From Oscillospiraceae bacterium (GTDB lineage: Bacteria > Bacillota > Clostridia > Oscillospirales > Ruminococcaceae), in NCBI GenBank assembly GCA_025758045.1, contig CP107208.1:1984001-2048000 (forward strand): 64,000 nucleotides of DNA. Direction: 5' to 3'. A model generated the notes under the pieces. The model saw only the letters and a list, made by a program, of their open reading frames with translations, did no database searches and was not told the origin of the DNA. Position 1 is the stretch's first letter. Each line of letters opens with the position of its first letter. This document shows positions 17,498 to 25,826 of the stretch, piece after piece. The translations under genes and the position numbers were made by a program.

Positions 17498-19572
17498 GCA
17501 ACAAGCTGGAGATCTTAGCCCCGGCAGGTAACCGTGAAATGCTTGGCGCCGCTGTTTTCAGCGGCGCTGATGCTGTTTATCTGGGCCTTACGGGATTCAA
17601 CGCCCGCCGCACTGCGGGCAACTTTACCCCGGACGAGCTGAAAGAGGCTGTCAGTTTCTGCCACGCCCGCGGCGTAAAGGTACACGTTACCCTGAATACG
17701 CTGGTCTATGACCGCGAACTGCCCGGTCTGGCCGATGCCGTGCGCGCCGTGGCCGAAGCCGGGGCCGATGCCGTCATTTCGGATGACCTGGCTGCGGCCC
17801 GGATGGTAAAGACCATCGCCCCCACGCTGCACCTGCATGGCTCTACCCAGATGAGCATCCACACGCCCGAGGGTGCGCGGGAACTGGCCGCCTTGGGCTA
17901 CGACCGCGTGATCTTGGCCCGCGAGCTCTCGCTGGAAGAGATCCGCGCTGTCTGCGCCGCCAGCCCTATTGAGGTAGAGGTGTTTGTCCACGGCGCCCTT
18001 TGCATGAGCGTATCCGGCCAGTGCATGATGAGCGCCTTTTTAGGCGGACGCAGCGGCAACCGCGGCGCCTGCGCAGGCCCCTGCCGCCTGCCCTTTGATG
18101 CCAGCGCGGGCCTGCGCCCCGGCCAGCCCGGCAAAGCCTGCCACCTGAGCCTGAAAGATATGGATTATATTCCCCACATCCGGGAACTGATGGACGCCGG
18201 TGTGGTCAGCGCCAAGATCGAGGGCCGTCTGCGCACGCCCGAATACGCTGCCGCCGCGGTGGCCGCCTGCCGTGCCGTGCGGGAGGGCCAGCCCTATGAT
18301 GAAAAGCTGGTGCGGGACATCTTCTCCCGGTCCGGCTTCACCGACGGCTACCTGACCAACCATAACGACGGTAGGATGTTCGGCGTCCGCACCGAGGCTG
18401 ACGCTGCGGCCACCCGCGCCGCCACGCCCAAAGCCCGCGAGCTGTTCCGCCGAGAACTGCAGCGGGTGCCGGTACAGTACACCGTCAGCGGAGGCGTCGA
18501 GGATGGCGGCATCAAGCTGACCGCCGCCGATGATGCGGGCAACAGGGTCAACGTTTACAGCGCTGACGAGCCGCAGCCCGCCCAGAAGGACCCGCTGCCC
18601 GGAATTGAGCGTGCGCTGAACAAGACCGGTGGCACCCCCTTTGCGGCCGCCGGTATCACGGTGGACGCAGGGGAGGGGAGCCTGGGCTTCCTGCCCGGCT
18701 CTGCCTGGAACGAGATGCGCCGCGAGGCGCTGGACAAGCTGCTGGAAAAGCGCAGTGTTGTACAGCCCCACGCTATCCATCCCTTTGAGATGCCCGTCTA
18801 TCCAGCCCACAGCGTAGGTCACATCCCGGAGTTGGCGGCCCGCTTTGCCCGCACGGCCCAGTGCCCGGCGGACTCTGTAGAAAAGCTGCAGTGGCTGGTA
18901 TTCCCCATCGCTGAAGCCGACAGCATCCCTGCCGAATGGCGCGGCAAGACCCTGCTGGAACTGCCCCGCGTCATGTTTGGCAAGCTGGAGGCAAAGACCG
19001 CCGCCTGTCTGGCCGCGTTGAAAGACGCCGGTTTTGCCGGGGCGGTGGTCAACAACCCCGCCCAGCTGCGCTATACCGACGGCTGGACCCTCTATGGCGG
19101 CCTGGGCCTGAACATCACCAACCCGATGAGCGCCGCCCGCTATACGTCCCTGGGCCTGCAAGGCATGCTTCTGCAGCCGGAAACGGCCCTGACCGCCATG
19201 CAGGCGGTGGCCCCCGGTGTACCTACTGCGGCCCTCTGCTACGGCCACCTTCCGCTGATGCTGACCCGCGCCTGCCCGCTGCGCAATGTGCATGACTGCG
19301 CTTCCTGCCGCGGCGGCGGCACCCTGCGGGACCGCAAGGGCCGTGACTTTACCGTGACCTGCTCGGCCCCCGGCGGGGCGGGCATCCGCACAGTATACAA
19401 CCCGGTGCCGCTCTACATGGGCGACCGCCTGCGGGAGATGCCGGTGGATACGGCCGTTGCCGCCTTTACCACCGAGACCCCGCAGCGCACGGCCCAGATT
19501 TTGGCAGAGCTTTTTGCCGCCCAACCCTTTGACAGCGAGTTCACCCGTGGACTATACTATACCAATAACTGA
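17494..19572 (+). CDS. U32-family peptidase / tRNA-rRNA hydroxylation-type protein
   Basis: 692 residues. The N-terminal barrel starts LEILAPAGNREML and carries a FVHGALCMSVSGQC segment with the conserved cysteine pattern of the U32 family (further Cys in GNRGACAGPC). The C-terminal half contains a second cysteine group (CPLRNVHDCASCRGG), giving the long form with a DUF3656-like middle. Long members such as RlhA act in 23S rRNA C2501 hydroxylation, whereas TrhP acts on tRNA; the exact substrate here is unclear. It overlaps zapA by four bases. Confidence 0.75.
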   Translation: MSNKLEILAPAGNREMLGAAVFSGADAVYLGLTGFNARRTAGNFTPDELKEAVSFCHARGVKVHVTLNTLVYDRELPGLADAVRAVAEAGADAVISDDLAAARMVKTIAPTLHLHGSTQMSIHTPEGARELAALGYDRVILARELSLEEIRAVCAASPIEVEVFVHGALCMSVSGQCMMSAFLGGRSGNRGACAGPCRLPFDASAGLRPGQPGKACHLSLKDMDYIPHIRELMDAGVVSAKIEGRLRTPEYAAAAVAACRAVREGQPYDEKLVRDIFSRSGFTDGYLTNHNDGRMFGVRTEADAAATRAATPKARELFRRELQRVPVQYTVSGGVEDGGIKLTAADDAGNRVNVYSADEPQPAQKDPLPGIERALNKTGGTPFAAAGITVDAGEGSLGFLPGSAWNEMRREALDKLLEKRSVVQPHAIHPFEMPVYPAHSVGHIPELAARFARTAQCPADSVEKLQWLVFPIAEADSIPAEWRGKTLLELPRVMFGKLEAKTAACLAALKDAGFAGAVVNNPAQLRYTDGWTLYGGLGLNITNPMSAARYTSLGLQGMLLQPETALTAMQAVAPGVPTAALCYGHLPLMLTRACPLRNVHDCASCRGGGTLRDRKGRDFTVTCSAPGGAGIRTVYNPVPLYMGDRLREMPVDTAVAAFTTETPQRTAQILAELFAAQPFDSEFTRGLYYTNN

Positions 19573-19588
19573 TGTTTAGGAGACGACC

Positions 19589-20032
19589 ATGAATCCTACC
19601 GTAAAATATAAAAAGCTAGACCCCCGCGCCCAGGTGCCCGCCTACGCTACCCCCGGCGCGGCGGCGGCTGACCTGTGCGCTGTGCTGGATGAGCCGCTGA
19701 CCCTGGCCCCCATGCAGCGCACGCTGGTGCCCACGGGCCTTGCCATTGAGCTGCCCGATGCCTCCTGCGTGGCGCTGGTGTACGCCCGCAGCGGCCTGTC
19801 CATCAAGCACGGCCTGTGCATGGCCAACGGCGTCGGCGTCATCGACAGTGACTACCGCGGCGAACTCCGTGTGCCGATGGTCAACCTGTCGGACACCGCC
19901 TACACCATCCAGCCCGGCGAGCGCGTGGCCCAGCTGTGCATCGCCCCCGTCTGGCAGGCCGGGTTTGCGGCGGCCGAGGAACTCTCCGATACTGACCGCG
20001 GCACCGGTGGCTTTGGTTCCACCGGCAAGTAA
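19589..20032 (+). CDS. dut: dUTP diphosphatase
   Basis: 147 residues, the usual length for trimeric dUTPase, which hydrolyses dUTP to dUMP and keeps uracil out of DNA. The motifs are in order: AAAADLCA, ARSGLSIKHGL, GVIDSDYRGE and the C-terminal RGTGGFGSTGK arm. TAGGAGA lies about 7 bases upstream of the ATG, and the gene follows the U32 peptidase by 16 bases. Confidence 0.92.
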   Translation: MNPTVKYKKLDPRAQVPAYATPGAAAADLCAVLDEPLTLAPMQRTLVPTGLAIELPDASCVALVYARSGLSIKHGLCMANGVGVIDSDYRGELRVPMVNLSDTAYTIQPGERVAQLCIAPVWQAGFAAAEELSDTDRGTGGFGSTGK

Positions 20033-20130
20033 ACCCGGCGGAACATAACCCGCAGACACCAACAAAAACGAAACTTCCAAAATTTTCCAGCCTCGGGCGG
20101 AACGAACAGACTTCGACACCCCGCCCCGGC

Positions 20131-20136
20131 TATAAT
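20131..20136 (+). promoter_or_regulatory. Possible -10 box before maf
   Basis: A perfect TATAAT stands in otherwise GC-rich DNA, 24 bases before the maf start. No convincing -35 is seen at the right distance. Confidence 0.3.
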
Positions 20137-20159
20137 CAAACACGAAAGGACACCCTGCT

Positions 20160-20714
20160 ATGGCATTGATCCTGGCATCCGGCAGCCCGCGCCGCCGCGA
20201 ACTGATGGCACTCATCACACCGGACTATACCGTCATCACCAGCGATGTGGACGAGGGTAAGATCGCCGCCGATACCCCGGCTCACCTGGCGCAGAGCCTG
20301 GCTTCGGCCAAGGCCCGCGCTGTGGCCAAACTGCACCCGGCGGATACCGTCCTCGGCTTTGATACCGTGGTGGACTGCGGCGGTGAGGTGTTCGGGAAAC
20401 CCCAGGATGAAGCCGACGCCCTGCGCATGCTGCGGGCACTCTCCGGCCGCACCCACAAGGTACACACCGGCGTCTGCATCTGCAAGGGCGGCCGCGCGGC
20501 CGCTACCGTGGAGACGACGCTGGTGCATTTCTCGCCCATCGTCGAGGACGACCTGCGCGCCTACGTCCGCACGCCGGAGCCGTATGACAAGGCCGGGGCC
20601 TATGCCATCCAGGGGCATGCTGCCCTCTGGTGCGCGGGCATCGAGGGGTGCTATTACAACATTATGGGGCTGCCGGTCCACCGCGCGGCACAGCTTTTGC
20701 GCGAATTTGCGTAA
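20160..20714 (+). CDS. maf: Maf-family nucleoside triphosphate pyrophosphatase
   Basis: 184 residues beginning LILASGSPRRRELM, the signature of Maf proteins that hydrolyse dTTP/UTP or modified nucleotides. GFDTVVDCGGEVFGKP and AYAIQGHAALW are also family-typical. It is followed by an mreB homologue, the classic maf-mre neighbourhood linked to cell shape and division. AAAGGA lies 6-7 bases before the start. Confidence 0.9.
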   Translation: MALILASGSPRRRELMALITPDYTVITSDVDEGKIAADTPAHLAQSLASAKARAVAKLHPADTVLGFDTVVDCGGEVFGKPQDEADALRMLRALSGRTHKVHTGVCICKGGRAAATVETTLVHFSPIVEDDLRAYVRTPEPYDKAGAYAIQGHAALWCAGIEGCYYNIMGLPVHRAAQLLREFA

Positions 20715-20803
20715 CATTTGCCAACAGCCCCGCCAAAGAAAGTGGGAGCTGCATGGGCAAATTCAAAGACACTCTGACTGCATTTTTCAGGAGAATACAG
20801 GCT

Positions 20804-21823
20804 ATGTTTACCAAGGATATCGGCATTGATCTGGGTACCGCCAACACGCTGGTGTATATGAAAGGCCGCGGCATCATCATGCGGGAACCCAGCGTGGTGG
20901 CCGTGGACCCGCGCAGTGATGAATTGCGGGTCCGCAGCGTCGGGCACGAGGCAAAGGCCGTCATCGGCCGCGCACCGGGGTCCATCGTGGCAGTCCGACC
21001 GTTAAAGGACGGCGTCATCGCGGACTTTGATATTACCGCCGCCATGCTGCAAAGTTTCATCCGCCAGGCCTGCGGCAACAGTATTCTGGCCCACCCGCGG
21101 GTGGTCATCTGCGTGCCCTCCGGCGTTACCGAGGTCGAGCGCCGCGCTGTGCGCCAGGCTGCAGCCAAGGCGGGCGCACGCCAAGTCACGGTGATCGAGG
21201 AGCCTATGGCTGCCGCTATCGGTGCGGGCCTGCCCACCACCGATGCCATCGGCAGCATGATCGTGGACATCGGCGGCGGCACGGCCGAGGTGGCTGTCAT
21301 CAGCCTGTCGGGCATCGTGTCCAGCCGCAGCGTCCGCTGTGCGGGCGACACGCTGGACCAGAGCATCATCGCCTTCATCAAGCGCAAGTACAACCTGCTG
21401 GTGGGCGAGCGCACCGCCGAGCAGATCAAGATCGAGATCGGCTCTGCCTGCCCCCAGGACCCCGAGACCAGCATGGAGATCAAGGGCCGCAACCTGGTGG
21501 ATGGCCTGCCCAAGGATATCCTCATCCGGTCTGAGGAAGTGCGTGAGGCCATGAGCGAAAGCCTGCTGCGCATCGTGGACGCCATCAAGGATACGCTGGA
21601 GTGCACCCCGCCGGAACTTTCCAGCGACATCATCGACCGCGGCATTATGCTTTCGGGCGGTGGCGCGCTGCTGCGCGGGCTGGATACCCTCATCCAGAAC
21701 GAGACCGGCATCGATGTGCACATCGCCGAAGCCCCGCTGGACTGCGTAGCCCTTGGTGCCGGGGCCGTCCTCGACAATCCCGACCTGGCTGGCAAACGCC
21801 GCGAGGAAATGAGCTATTTATAA
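20804..21823 (+). CDS. mreB: Rod-shape actin homologue (MreB/Mbl family)
   Basis: 339 residues, an actin-like ATPase organising the cell-wall synthesis machinery. The phosphate loops are visible as DIGIDLGTANTLV and VDIGGGTAEVAVIS, and the adenosine motif as MLSGGGALLRGL. The start at 20804 is chosen because CAGGAGA lies 9 bases upstream and MFTKDIGIDLG is where family members begin. An ATG at 20753 with GGGAG could add 17 residues. No mreC or mreD follows; a terminator and then nfeD-like and stomatin-like genes do. A second mre locus elsewhere is possible. Confidence 0.88.
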   Translation: MFTKDIGIDLGTANTLVYMKGRGIIMREPSVVAVDPRSDELRVRSVGHEAKAVIGRAPGSIVAVRPLKDGVIADFDITAAMLQSFIRQACGNSILAHPRVVICVPSGVTEVERRAVRQAAAKAGARQVTVIEEPMAAAIGAGLPTTDAIGSMIVDIGGGTAEVAVISLSGIVSSRSVRCAGDTLDQSIIAFIKRKYNLLVGERTAEQIKIEIGSACPQDPETSMEIKGRNLVDGLPKDILIRSEEVREAMSESLLRIVDAIKDTLECTPPELSSDIIDRGIMLSGGGALLRGLDTLIQNETGIDVHIAEAPLDCVALGAGAVLDNPDLAGKRREEMSYL

Positions 21824-21849
21824 CGCGCCCCGTTGTAGAGGTGCGTGCA

Positions 21850-21879
21850 AAAGGCCCCCTCTGAGAGGGAGCCTTTTTT
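21850..21879 (+). terminator. Terminator after mreB
   Basis: AAGGCCCCCTC pairs with GAGGGAGCCTT around TGA (one mismatch), followed by a run of T. Confidence 0.8.
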
Positions 21880-21910
21880 GTTTCTGCTTCGTCTTTTTTC
21901 GTCCCAAGAC

Positions 21911-21939
21911 TTGACAGCAGCGCTTTACTATGTTAAAGT
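21911..21939 (+). promoter_or_regulatory. Promoter of the nfeD-like/stomatin-like pair
   Basis: A perfect TTGACA (21911-21916) and, after 17 bases, TAAAGT (21934-21939) preceded by TGT give an extended -10. The start of the next gene is 38 bases on. Confidence 0.6.
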
Positions 21940-21976
21940 GTTCACAAATGATTCTGCCGGAAAGGAGGCAGCCTGT

Positions 21977-22426
21977 ATGTGGTTTGATACGATCCTTTGG
22001 CTGGTGGCCATCGTGGCGTTTATCGCCGTGGAAACAGCCACCACCGCGCTGGTGTCGGTGTGGTTCGCCATCGGTGCTGCGGCGGCTATGTTTGCCAGCT
22101 TCTTTACATCTTCGCTGGGCATCCAGGCGGCGGTGTTCGCGGTGGTATCGGCGGTTGCACTGGCCATTATGGTGCCTACGCTGACCCGCCGCCGGAAAGA
22201 GCATAAGCCGCCGGTCACCAACGGCTCGCCGCTGACCATCGGCAAACAGGGCATCGTGCTGGTGGCCATTGAGCCGGGCATGCCGGGCCGTGTCCGCGTC
22301 GATGGTCTGGATTGGCAGGCCCGTGCCGAAGTTGCCATCCCGCAGGGCGCGCGTATCTGCGTAGCCGATGTGGACGGCGCCGTTCTGCTGGTCACCCCGG
22401 TGACAGAAGCAACGTCCGTAAAATAA
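21977..22426 (+). CDS. NfeD-like membrane protein
   Basis: 149 residues. Two to three membrane helices (about 5-70) precede a small C-terminal OB-fold-like domain (GKQGIVLVAIEPGMPGRVRVDGLDWQARA), the short NfeD form. Such proteins pair with stomatin/SPFH proteins in membrane microdomains, and the SPFH gene follows 36 bases downstream. The start is ATG at 21977, seven bases after AAAGGAGG; the frame extends upstream through the terminator but that is not coding. Confidence 0.8.
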   Translation: MWFDTILWLVAIVAFIAVETATTALVSVWFAIGAAAAMFASFFTSSLGIQAAVFAVVSAVALAIMVPTLTRRRKEHKPPVTNGSPLTIGKQGIVLVAIEPGMPGRVRVDGLDWQARAEVAIPQGARICVADVDGAVLLVTPVTEATSVK

Positions 22427-22462
22427 ACAAAAGAAAAACCAAAAAGAAAGGGGAACCCTGCC

Positions 22463-23350
22463 ATGATCTGGATCCTTGCCATTCTTCTTATCATCATTCT
22501 GGTGGTGCTGGTGCGCTGCATCGTCATCGTGCCCCAATCCAACGCCTACGTAACCGAGTGGCTCGGTGTCTACAAAGACACCTGGGGTGCGGGCCTGCAC
22601 ATCCGCACGCCCTTCGTCGAGCGCATCTCCCGCAAAGTTTCGCTGAAAGAGGAAGCCGCAGACTTCCCCCCGCAGCCCGTTATCACCCGCGATAACGTTA
22701 CCATGATGATCGACACCGTCGTCTTCTTCCAGGTGTTCGATGCCAAGATGTACGCCTACGGCGTCAACCGTCCCATCCAGGCCATCGAGAACCTGTCTGC
22801 CACGACCCTGCGTGACATCATCGGCTCCATGACGCTGGACGAGACCCTGACCAGCCGCGACGCCATCAACACCAAGATCACCGCCAGCCTGGACGAAGCC
22901 ACCGACCGCTGGGGCATCAAGGTCAACCGCGTGGAGCTGAAGAATATTGAGCCGCCCGTGGAGATCCGCCAGGCCATGGAGAAGCAGATGAAGGCCGACC
23001 GTGAGAAGCGCGCCTCCATCCTGCTGGCCGAGGGCGAAAAGCAGGCTGCGATTACCCGCGCCGAGGGCGAAAAGGAATCCGCCATCCTGCGTGCCGAGGC
23101 TGTCAAGCAGCAGCGTATCCGTGAGGCTGAAGGTGAAGCCGAGGCCCTGCTGACTGTGCAGAAAGCCCAGGCCGACGCCATCCGCATGATCAATGAAGCT
23201 AACCCCAACCACAACTTCCTGGCCCTGCGCAGCATGGAAGCTATGGAGAAGGTCGCTGACGGAAAAGCTACCAAGCTCATCGTCCCCAGCGATATGCAGA
23301 ACCTCGCGGCCACCGTGGCCGCTATCAAAGAGGCTGCTGCGGACAAATAA
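22463..23350 (+). CDS. SPFH/stomatin-like membrane protein
   Basis: 295 residues. One N-terminal transmembrane helix (about 2-22) is followed by the SPFH/band-7 domain (VPQSNAYVTEWLGVYKDTW through NIEPPVEI). An alanine/glutamate-rich coiled coil (AEGEKQAAITRAEGEKESAI, about 175-240) then drives oligomer rings. It likely organises membrane microdomains with the NfeD partner just upstream. AAAGAAAGGGG provides the ribosome-binding site. An inverted-repeat element with a terminator follows. Confidence 0.88.
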   Translation: MIWILAILLIIILVVLVRCIVIVPQSNAYVTEWLGVYKDTWGAGLHIRTPFVERISRKVSLKEEAADFPPQPVITRDNVTMMIDTVVFFQVFDAKMYAYGVNRPIQAIENLSATTLRDIIGSMTLDETLTSRDAINTKITASLDEATDRWGIKVNRVELKNIEPPVEIRQAMEKQMKADREKRASILLAEGEKQAAITRAEGEKESAILRAEAVKQQRIREAEGEAEALLTVQKAQADAIRMINEANPNHNFLALRSMEAMEKVADGKATKLIVPSDMQNLAATVAAIKEAAADK

Positions 23351-23360
23351 CGGGGCTTCT

Positions 23361-23500
23361 CCCTTTTCTTGAAGGAAAAGGAACCAAAAGAACTTTTAAT
23401 CAAAGAGGGTACACGAAAAAATCGTGTACCCTCTTTGTGATTTTAATGTTTTAAAGTTTCTTTGCCTACTTTCTTTTCAAAGAAAGCAGGTTCAAAGAAA
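23361..23500. repeat. Nested palindromic intergenic element
   Basis: Two imperfect inverted copies of a ~31-base A/T-biased unit (about 23367-23397 and 23453-23484, each reading AAAGTT-CTTT on one strand) flank a perfect 15-bp hairpin. The right copy is itself palindromic (TTTCTTTG at 23457-23464 against CAAAGAAA at 23493-23500). It runs a few bases into the 3' end of the MocR gene. The composition is unlike the surrounding coding DNA. Confidence 0.6.
23402..23436. terminator. Perfect 15-bp hairpin, bidirectional terminator
   Basis: AAAGAGGGTACACGA (23402-23416) pairs perfectly with 23422-23436 around AAAAA. T-rich sequence follows the stem on each strand, so it can serve both the stomatin-like gene and the convergent regulator. 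Confidence 0.8.
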
Positions 23501-24901
23501 GGAACACCATGCTCCCGCTAAAGCTGCCGCTACGGCGGGGATGTCGTCCTCTTTCAGAGCTGAGTAACCGGCCACTACCGTGTTGGGTCGGCACAACTCC
23601 GGTCGGGCCATGTAATATTCACTCAGGCCCCGCAGCCGCACACCGTGCTGGGCGGCGGCCTGTACCATGGCGGCTTCACTCTCGGCTTGGGGCAGCGTCA
23701 GCAGAAAATGCAGCCCGCTGTGTACACCGTCCAGTTCCACGCCCGGCAGGGCCGCCCGCAGCGCCGCAGCAAAAGTTTCCATGCGGCGCTTGTAGGCAAG
23801 GCGCATCCGGGCCAGGTGACGGGTAAAATACCCGCCCGCCATAAACTCGCAAAGTGTCTGCTGCTCAAACCGGCTCACCGTGTTGGCGTAGGCCGCAAAA
23901 TCCCGGCGATACCGCCTCAGCAGACTTTGCGGCAGCACCATGCAGGCAATGCGGATGCCGGGGGCAAGGCTTTTGGAGAAGGTGGTCAGGTATACCACCG
24001 GCCCGTCCGACCCCGCCATGCCCTGCAGACAGGGGAGGGGACGCGTATCAAAGCGGAACTCTGAATCGTAATCATCCTCCAAAATATACCGCCCCGGTTT
24101 TTTGGCCGCCCAGGCCAGCAGTTGTGCCCGGCGGGTGGCGGGCATCGTTACACCGGTGGGAAAATGATGGCTCGGTGTCAGATAGCACAGGCTTGCCCCG
24201 CTGGCCTCGAGCGCCGAAACCGACAAACCGTCCCGGTCAATGTCCACCAACGTACAGGGCAAGCCACTGTTGCCCAAAACCGCCCGCGTGCGGGAGTAGC
24301 CTGGGTTCTCGATGGCCGCCGTGCAATTACCGAACAGGTGCGCCACGCAGCCCAGCAGATACTCAATGCCCGCACCCACCACGATTTGCTCCGGCGTACA
24401 CTCCACACCGCGATAATCCGAGAGGTAGTGCGCGATCTCGCACCGCAGGTCAGCGTCGCCCTGCATCTCGCCGCGCTGCAAAAGCTCCGGCCGCTGGTAG
24501 AGCAGCTCCTTTTGGATGCGTCCCCAGCTGCGCGCCGGGAACAGCGCCGTGTCCACACTGCCGGTGGAAAGGTCAAACAGCGTGGCGGGTTCGCCCACAG
24601 GCTCCGGGGCGGCAGGCACAACAGCCTGCGGGGCCGGGCGCGGCGTGCGGGTATGCAGCATGCCGTAGGTTTTCTGCACGTAAAAACCGCTGCGGGGGCG
24701 CGGTTCGGCCAGGCCCTCGGCTGCCAGCATCTGGTAGGCCGTGTCCACGGTGTTTACGCTCACGCCCTGCTGGGCGGCCATGGTGCGCCGCCCTGGCAAA
24801 GGCGTGCCGGGGGCGCGGTCGCCGCGGCGTATCTCGTCCGCCAGGGCGGCGTACAGCTGCTCATACAATGGTGTTTTTAAGCGGGGGTCCAGTTCGATCA
24901 T
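23492..24901 (-). CDS. MocR-family regulator (GntR HTH plus aminotransferase fold), PdxR-like
   Basis: 469 residues. An N-terminal winged helix of GntR type (about 8-75, GRRTMAAQQGVSVNTVDTAYQML) is joined to a fold-type-I aminotransferase domain. The PLP-binding lysine is seen in TTFSKSLAPGIR and the cofactor Asp region in ILEDDYDSEFR. The start is ATG at 24901 (AAGGAG seven bases upstream); a frame extension adding eight residues is unlikely. It is divergent from an ECF-type vitamin transporter subunit, the arrangement of PdxR with a B6 uptake gene. PLP may be both cofactor and signal. Confidence 0.82.
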   Translation of the reverse strand: MIELDPRLKTPLYEQLYAALADEIRRGDRAPGTPLPGRRTMAAQQGVSVNTVDTAYQMLAAEGLAEPRPRSGFYVQKTYGMLHTRTPRPAPQAVVPAAPEPVGEPATLFDLSTGSVDTALFPARSWGRIQKELLYQRPELLQRGEMQGDADLRCEIAHYLSDYRGVECTPEQIVVGAGIEYLLGCVAHLFGNCTAAIENPGYSRTRAVLGNSGLPCTLVDIDRDGLSVSALEASGASLCYLTPSHHFPTGVTMPATRRAQLLAWAAKKPGRYILEDDYDSEFRFDTRPLPCLQGMAGSDGPVVYLTTFSKSLAPGIRIACMVLPQSLLRRYRRDFAAYANTVSRFEQQTLCEFMAGGYFTRHLARMRLAYKRRMETFAAALRAALPGVELDGVHSGLHFLLTLPQAESEAAMVQAAAQHGVRLRGLSEYYMARPELCRPNTVVAGYSALKEDDIPAVAAALAGAWCSFL

Positions 24902-24918
24902 GGCAAATCTCTCCTTAA

Positions 24919-24977
24919 CTGGCACTATAAAAAAATCAAAAACTGGGCATTTTCTTGATGCCAGAAAGCGCTATAAT
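24919..24977. promoter_or_regulatory. Divergent promoter/operator region of the MocR and ECF genes
   Basis: A perfect TATAAT (24972-24977, plus) has no good -35, and TATAGT lies on the minus strand at 24923-24928. Between them are CTGGCA (24919), CTGGGCAT (24943) and the inverted ATGCCAG (24958). GGCACTATAA (24921) and AGCGCTATAAT (24967) form an approximate direct repeat. The weak -35 and repeated half-sites suit activation by the MocR protein. Confidence 0.45.
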
Positions 24978-25054
24978 AGGAGCATACCTTGCAAGGAAGT
25001 ATTTGTCAACCGCTTTGTGGTAAAAAAGTAAAAAAGATAGGGGAGCAGAAAATT

Positions 25055-25708
25055 ATGTCTACATCCACCATGTGGCTGCTGCTGTTTGTGGTAGTGGCGC
25101 TGGCCCTGCTGGTAGCAGCTTTGACCAAAACGAAATTTACTGTGCAAAAAATCAGCATCATCGGCGTGATGGCCGCCCTCAGCCTGGTTGCGTATGAGTT
25201 CTTCCGCATCCCGAACGTCTTCGGCAGCGGCTCGTCCTTCCACCTGGGCAACACCTTTACGGCGCTGACTGCTATGCTGCTGGACGGCGTCTCCGGCGGC
25301 TTGGCCGGTGCTATCGGCCTGGCTTTGGCCGATATTCTCGCTGGCGACCCCGGTTATGCCATCACCACCTTCATCCTTAAGTTCATCATCGGCCTGGTCT
25401 GCGGCTTTGTGGCGCATAAGGTCATCCACCTGAAAGACTACCCCACCGCCAACAGAGGCAAGTACCTGCTGGTCGTCACCGCCAGCGCGTTCAGCGGCCT
25501 GCTGGTCAACGTGTTTACTGACCCGTTCATCGGCTACTTCCGCAACCGCTTCATCTTCGGCCAGCCTGCCGAGATTGCCTCGGTCTTTACCAAGATCGCC
25601 AGCGGCGTTACGCTTATCAACTCGCTGCTGTCCACCGTCTGCGCGGTCATCCTGTACCTGGCCCTGCGCCCGGCGCTGGAAAAAGCTCACCTGCTGCCCA
25701 AGGACTAA
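25055..25708 (+). CDS. ECF-transporter substrate-binding (S) component, probably vitamin B6
   Basis: 217 residues with about six membrane helices. The pattern FHLGNTFTALTAMLLDGVSGGLAGAIGLALAD is that of ECF-family S components, which bind a vitamin and share an energising module (EcfA/A'/T) encoded elsewhere. The start is ATG at 25055 after AGGGGAG. Pyridoxine or pyridoxal as substrate is inferred only from the divergent MocR/PdxR-like regulator. No ATPase gene is adjacent. Confidence 0.75.
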   Translation: MSTSTMWLLLFVVVALALLVAALTKTKFTVQKISIIGVMAALSLVAYEFFRIPNVFGSGSSFHLGNTFTALTAMLLDGVSGGLAGAIGLALADILAGDPGYAITTFILKFIIGLVCGFVAHKVIHLKDYPTANRGKYLLVVTASAFSGLLVNVFTDPFIGYFRNRFIFGQPAEIASVFTKIASGVTLINSLLSTVCAVILYLALRPALEKAHLLPKD

Positions 25709-25736
25709 GCAAGCATTACACAGCCTCATTTCGTTG

Positions 25737-25759
25737 GCCCCGCTTCGGCGGGGCTTTTT
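25737..25759 (+). terminator. Terminator after the ECF S-component gene
   Basis: GCCCCGC, a TTCG tetraloop and GCGGGGC, followed by TTTTT. Confidence 0.88.
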
Positions 25760-25772
25760 GCTGCCTGCAAAC

Positions 25773-25811
25773 AAAAAAGCCCGTGTGCCATTCATCAGCA
25801 CACGGGTTTTG
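25773..25811. terminator. Second, bidirectional terminator
   Basis: CCCGTGTGC and GCACACGGG form a 9-bp stem flanked by AAAAAA on the left and TTTT on the right. It can therefore end transcription arriving from the minus-strand aro operon. Confidence 0.75.
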
Positions 25812-25826
25812 CGTTTTATAAGACAA

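Noticed and set aside
20630..20803. An N-terminal extension of mreB reaching back into maf
   Set aside because: It would overlap maf in another frame. The ATG at 20804 has a good ribosome-binding site and matches the usual family start.
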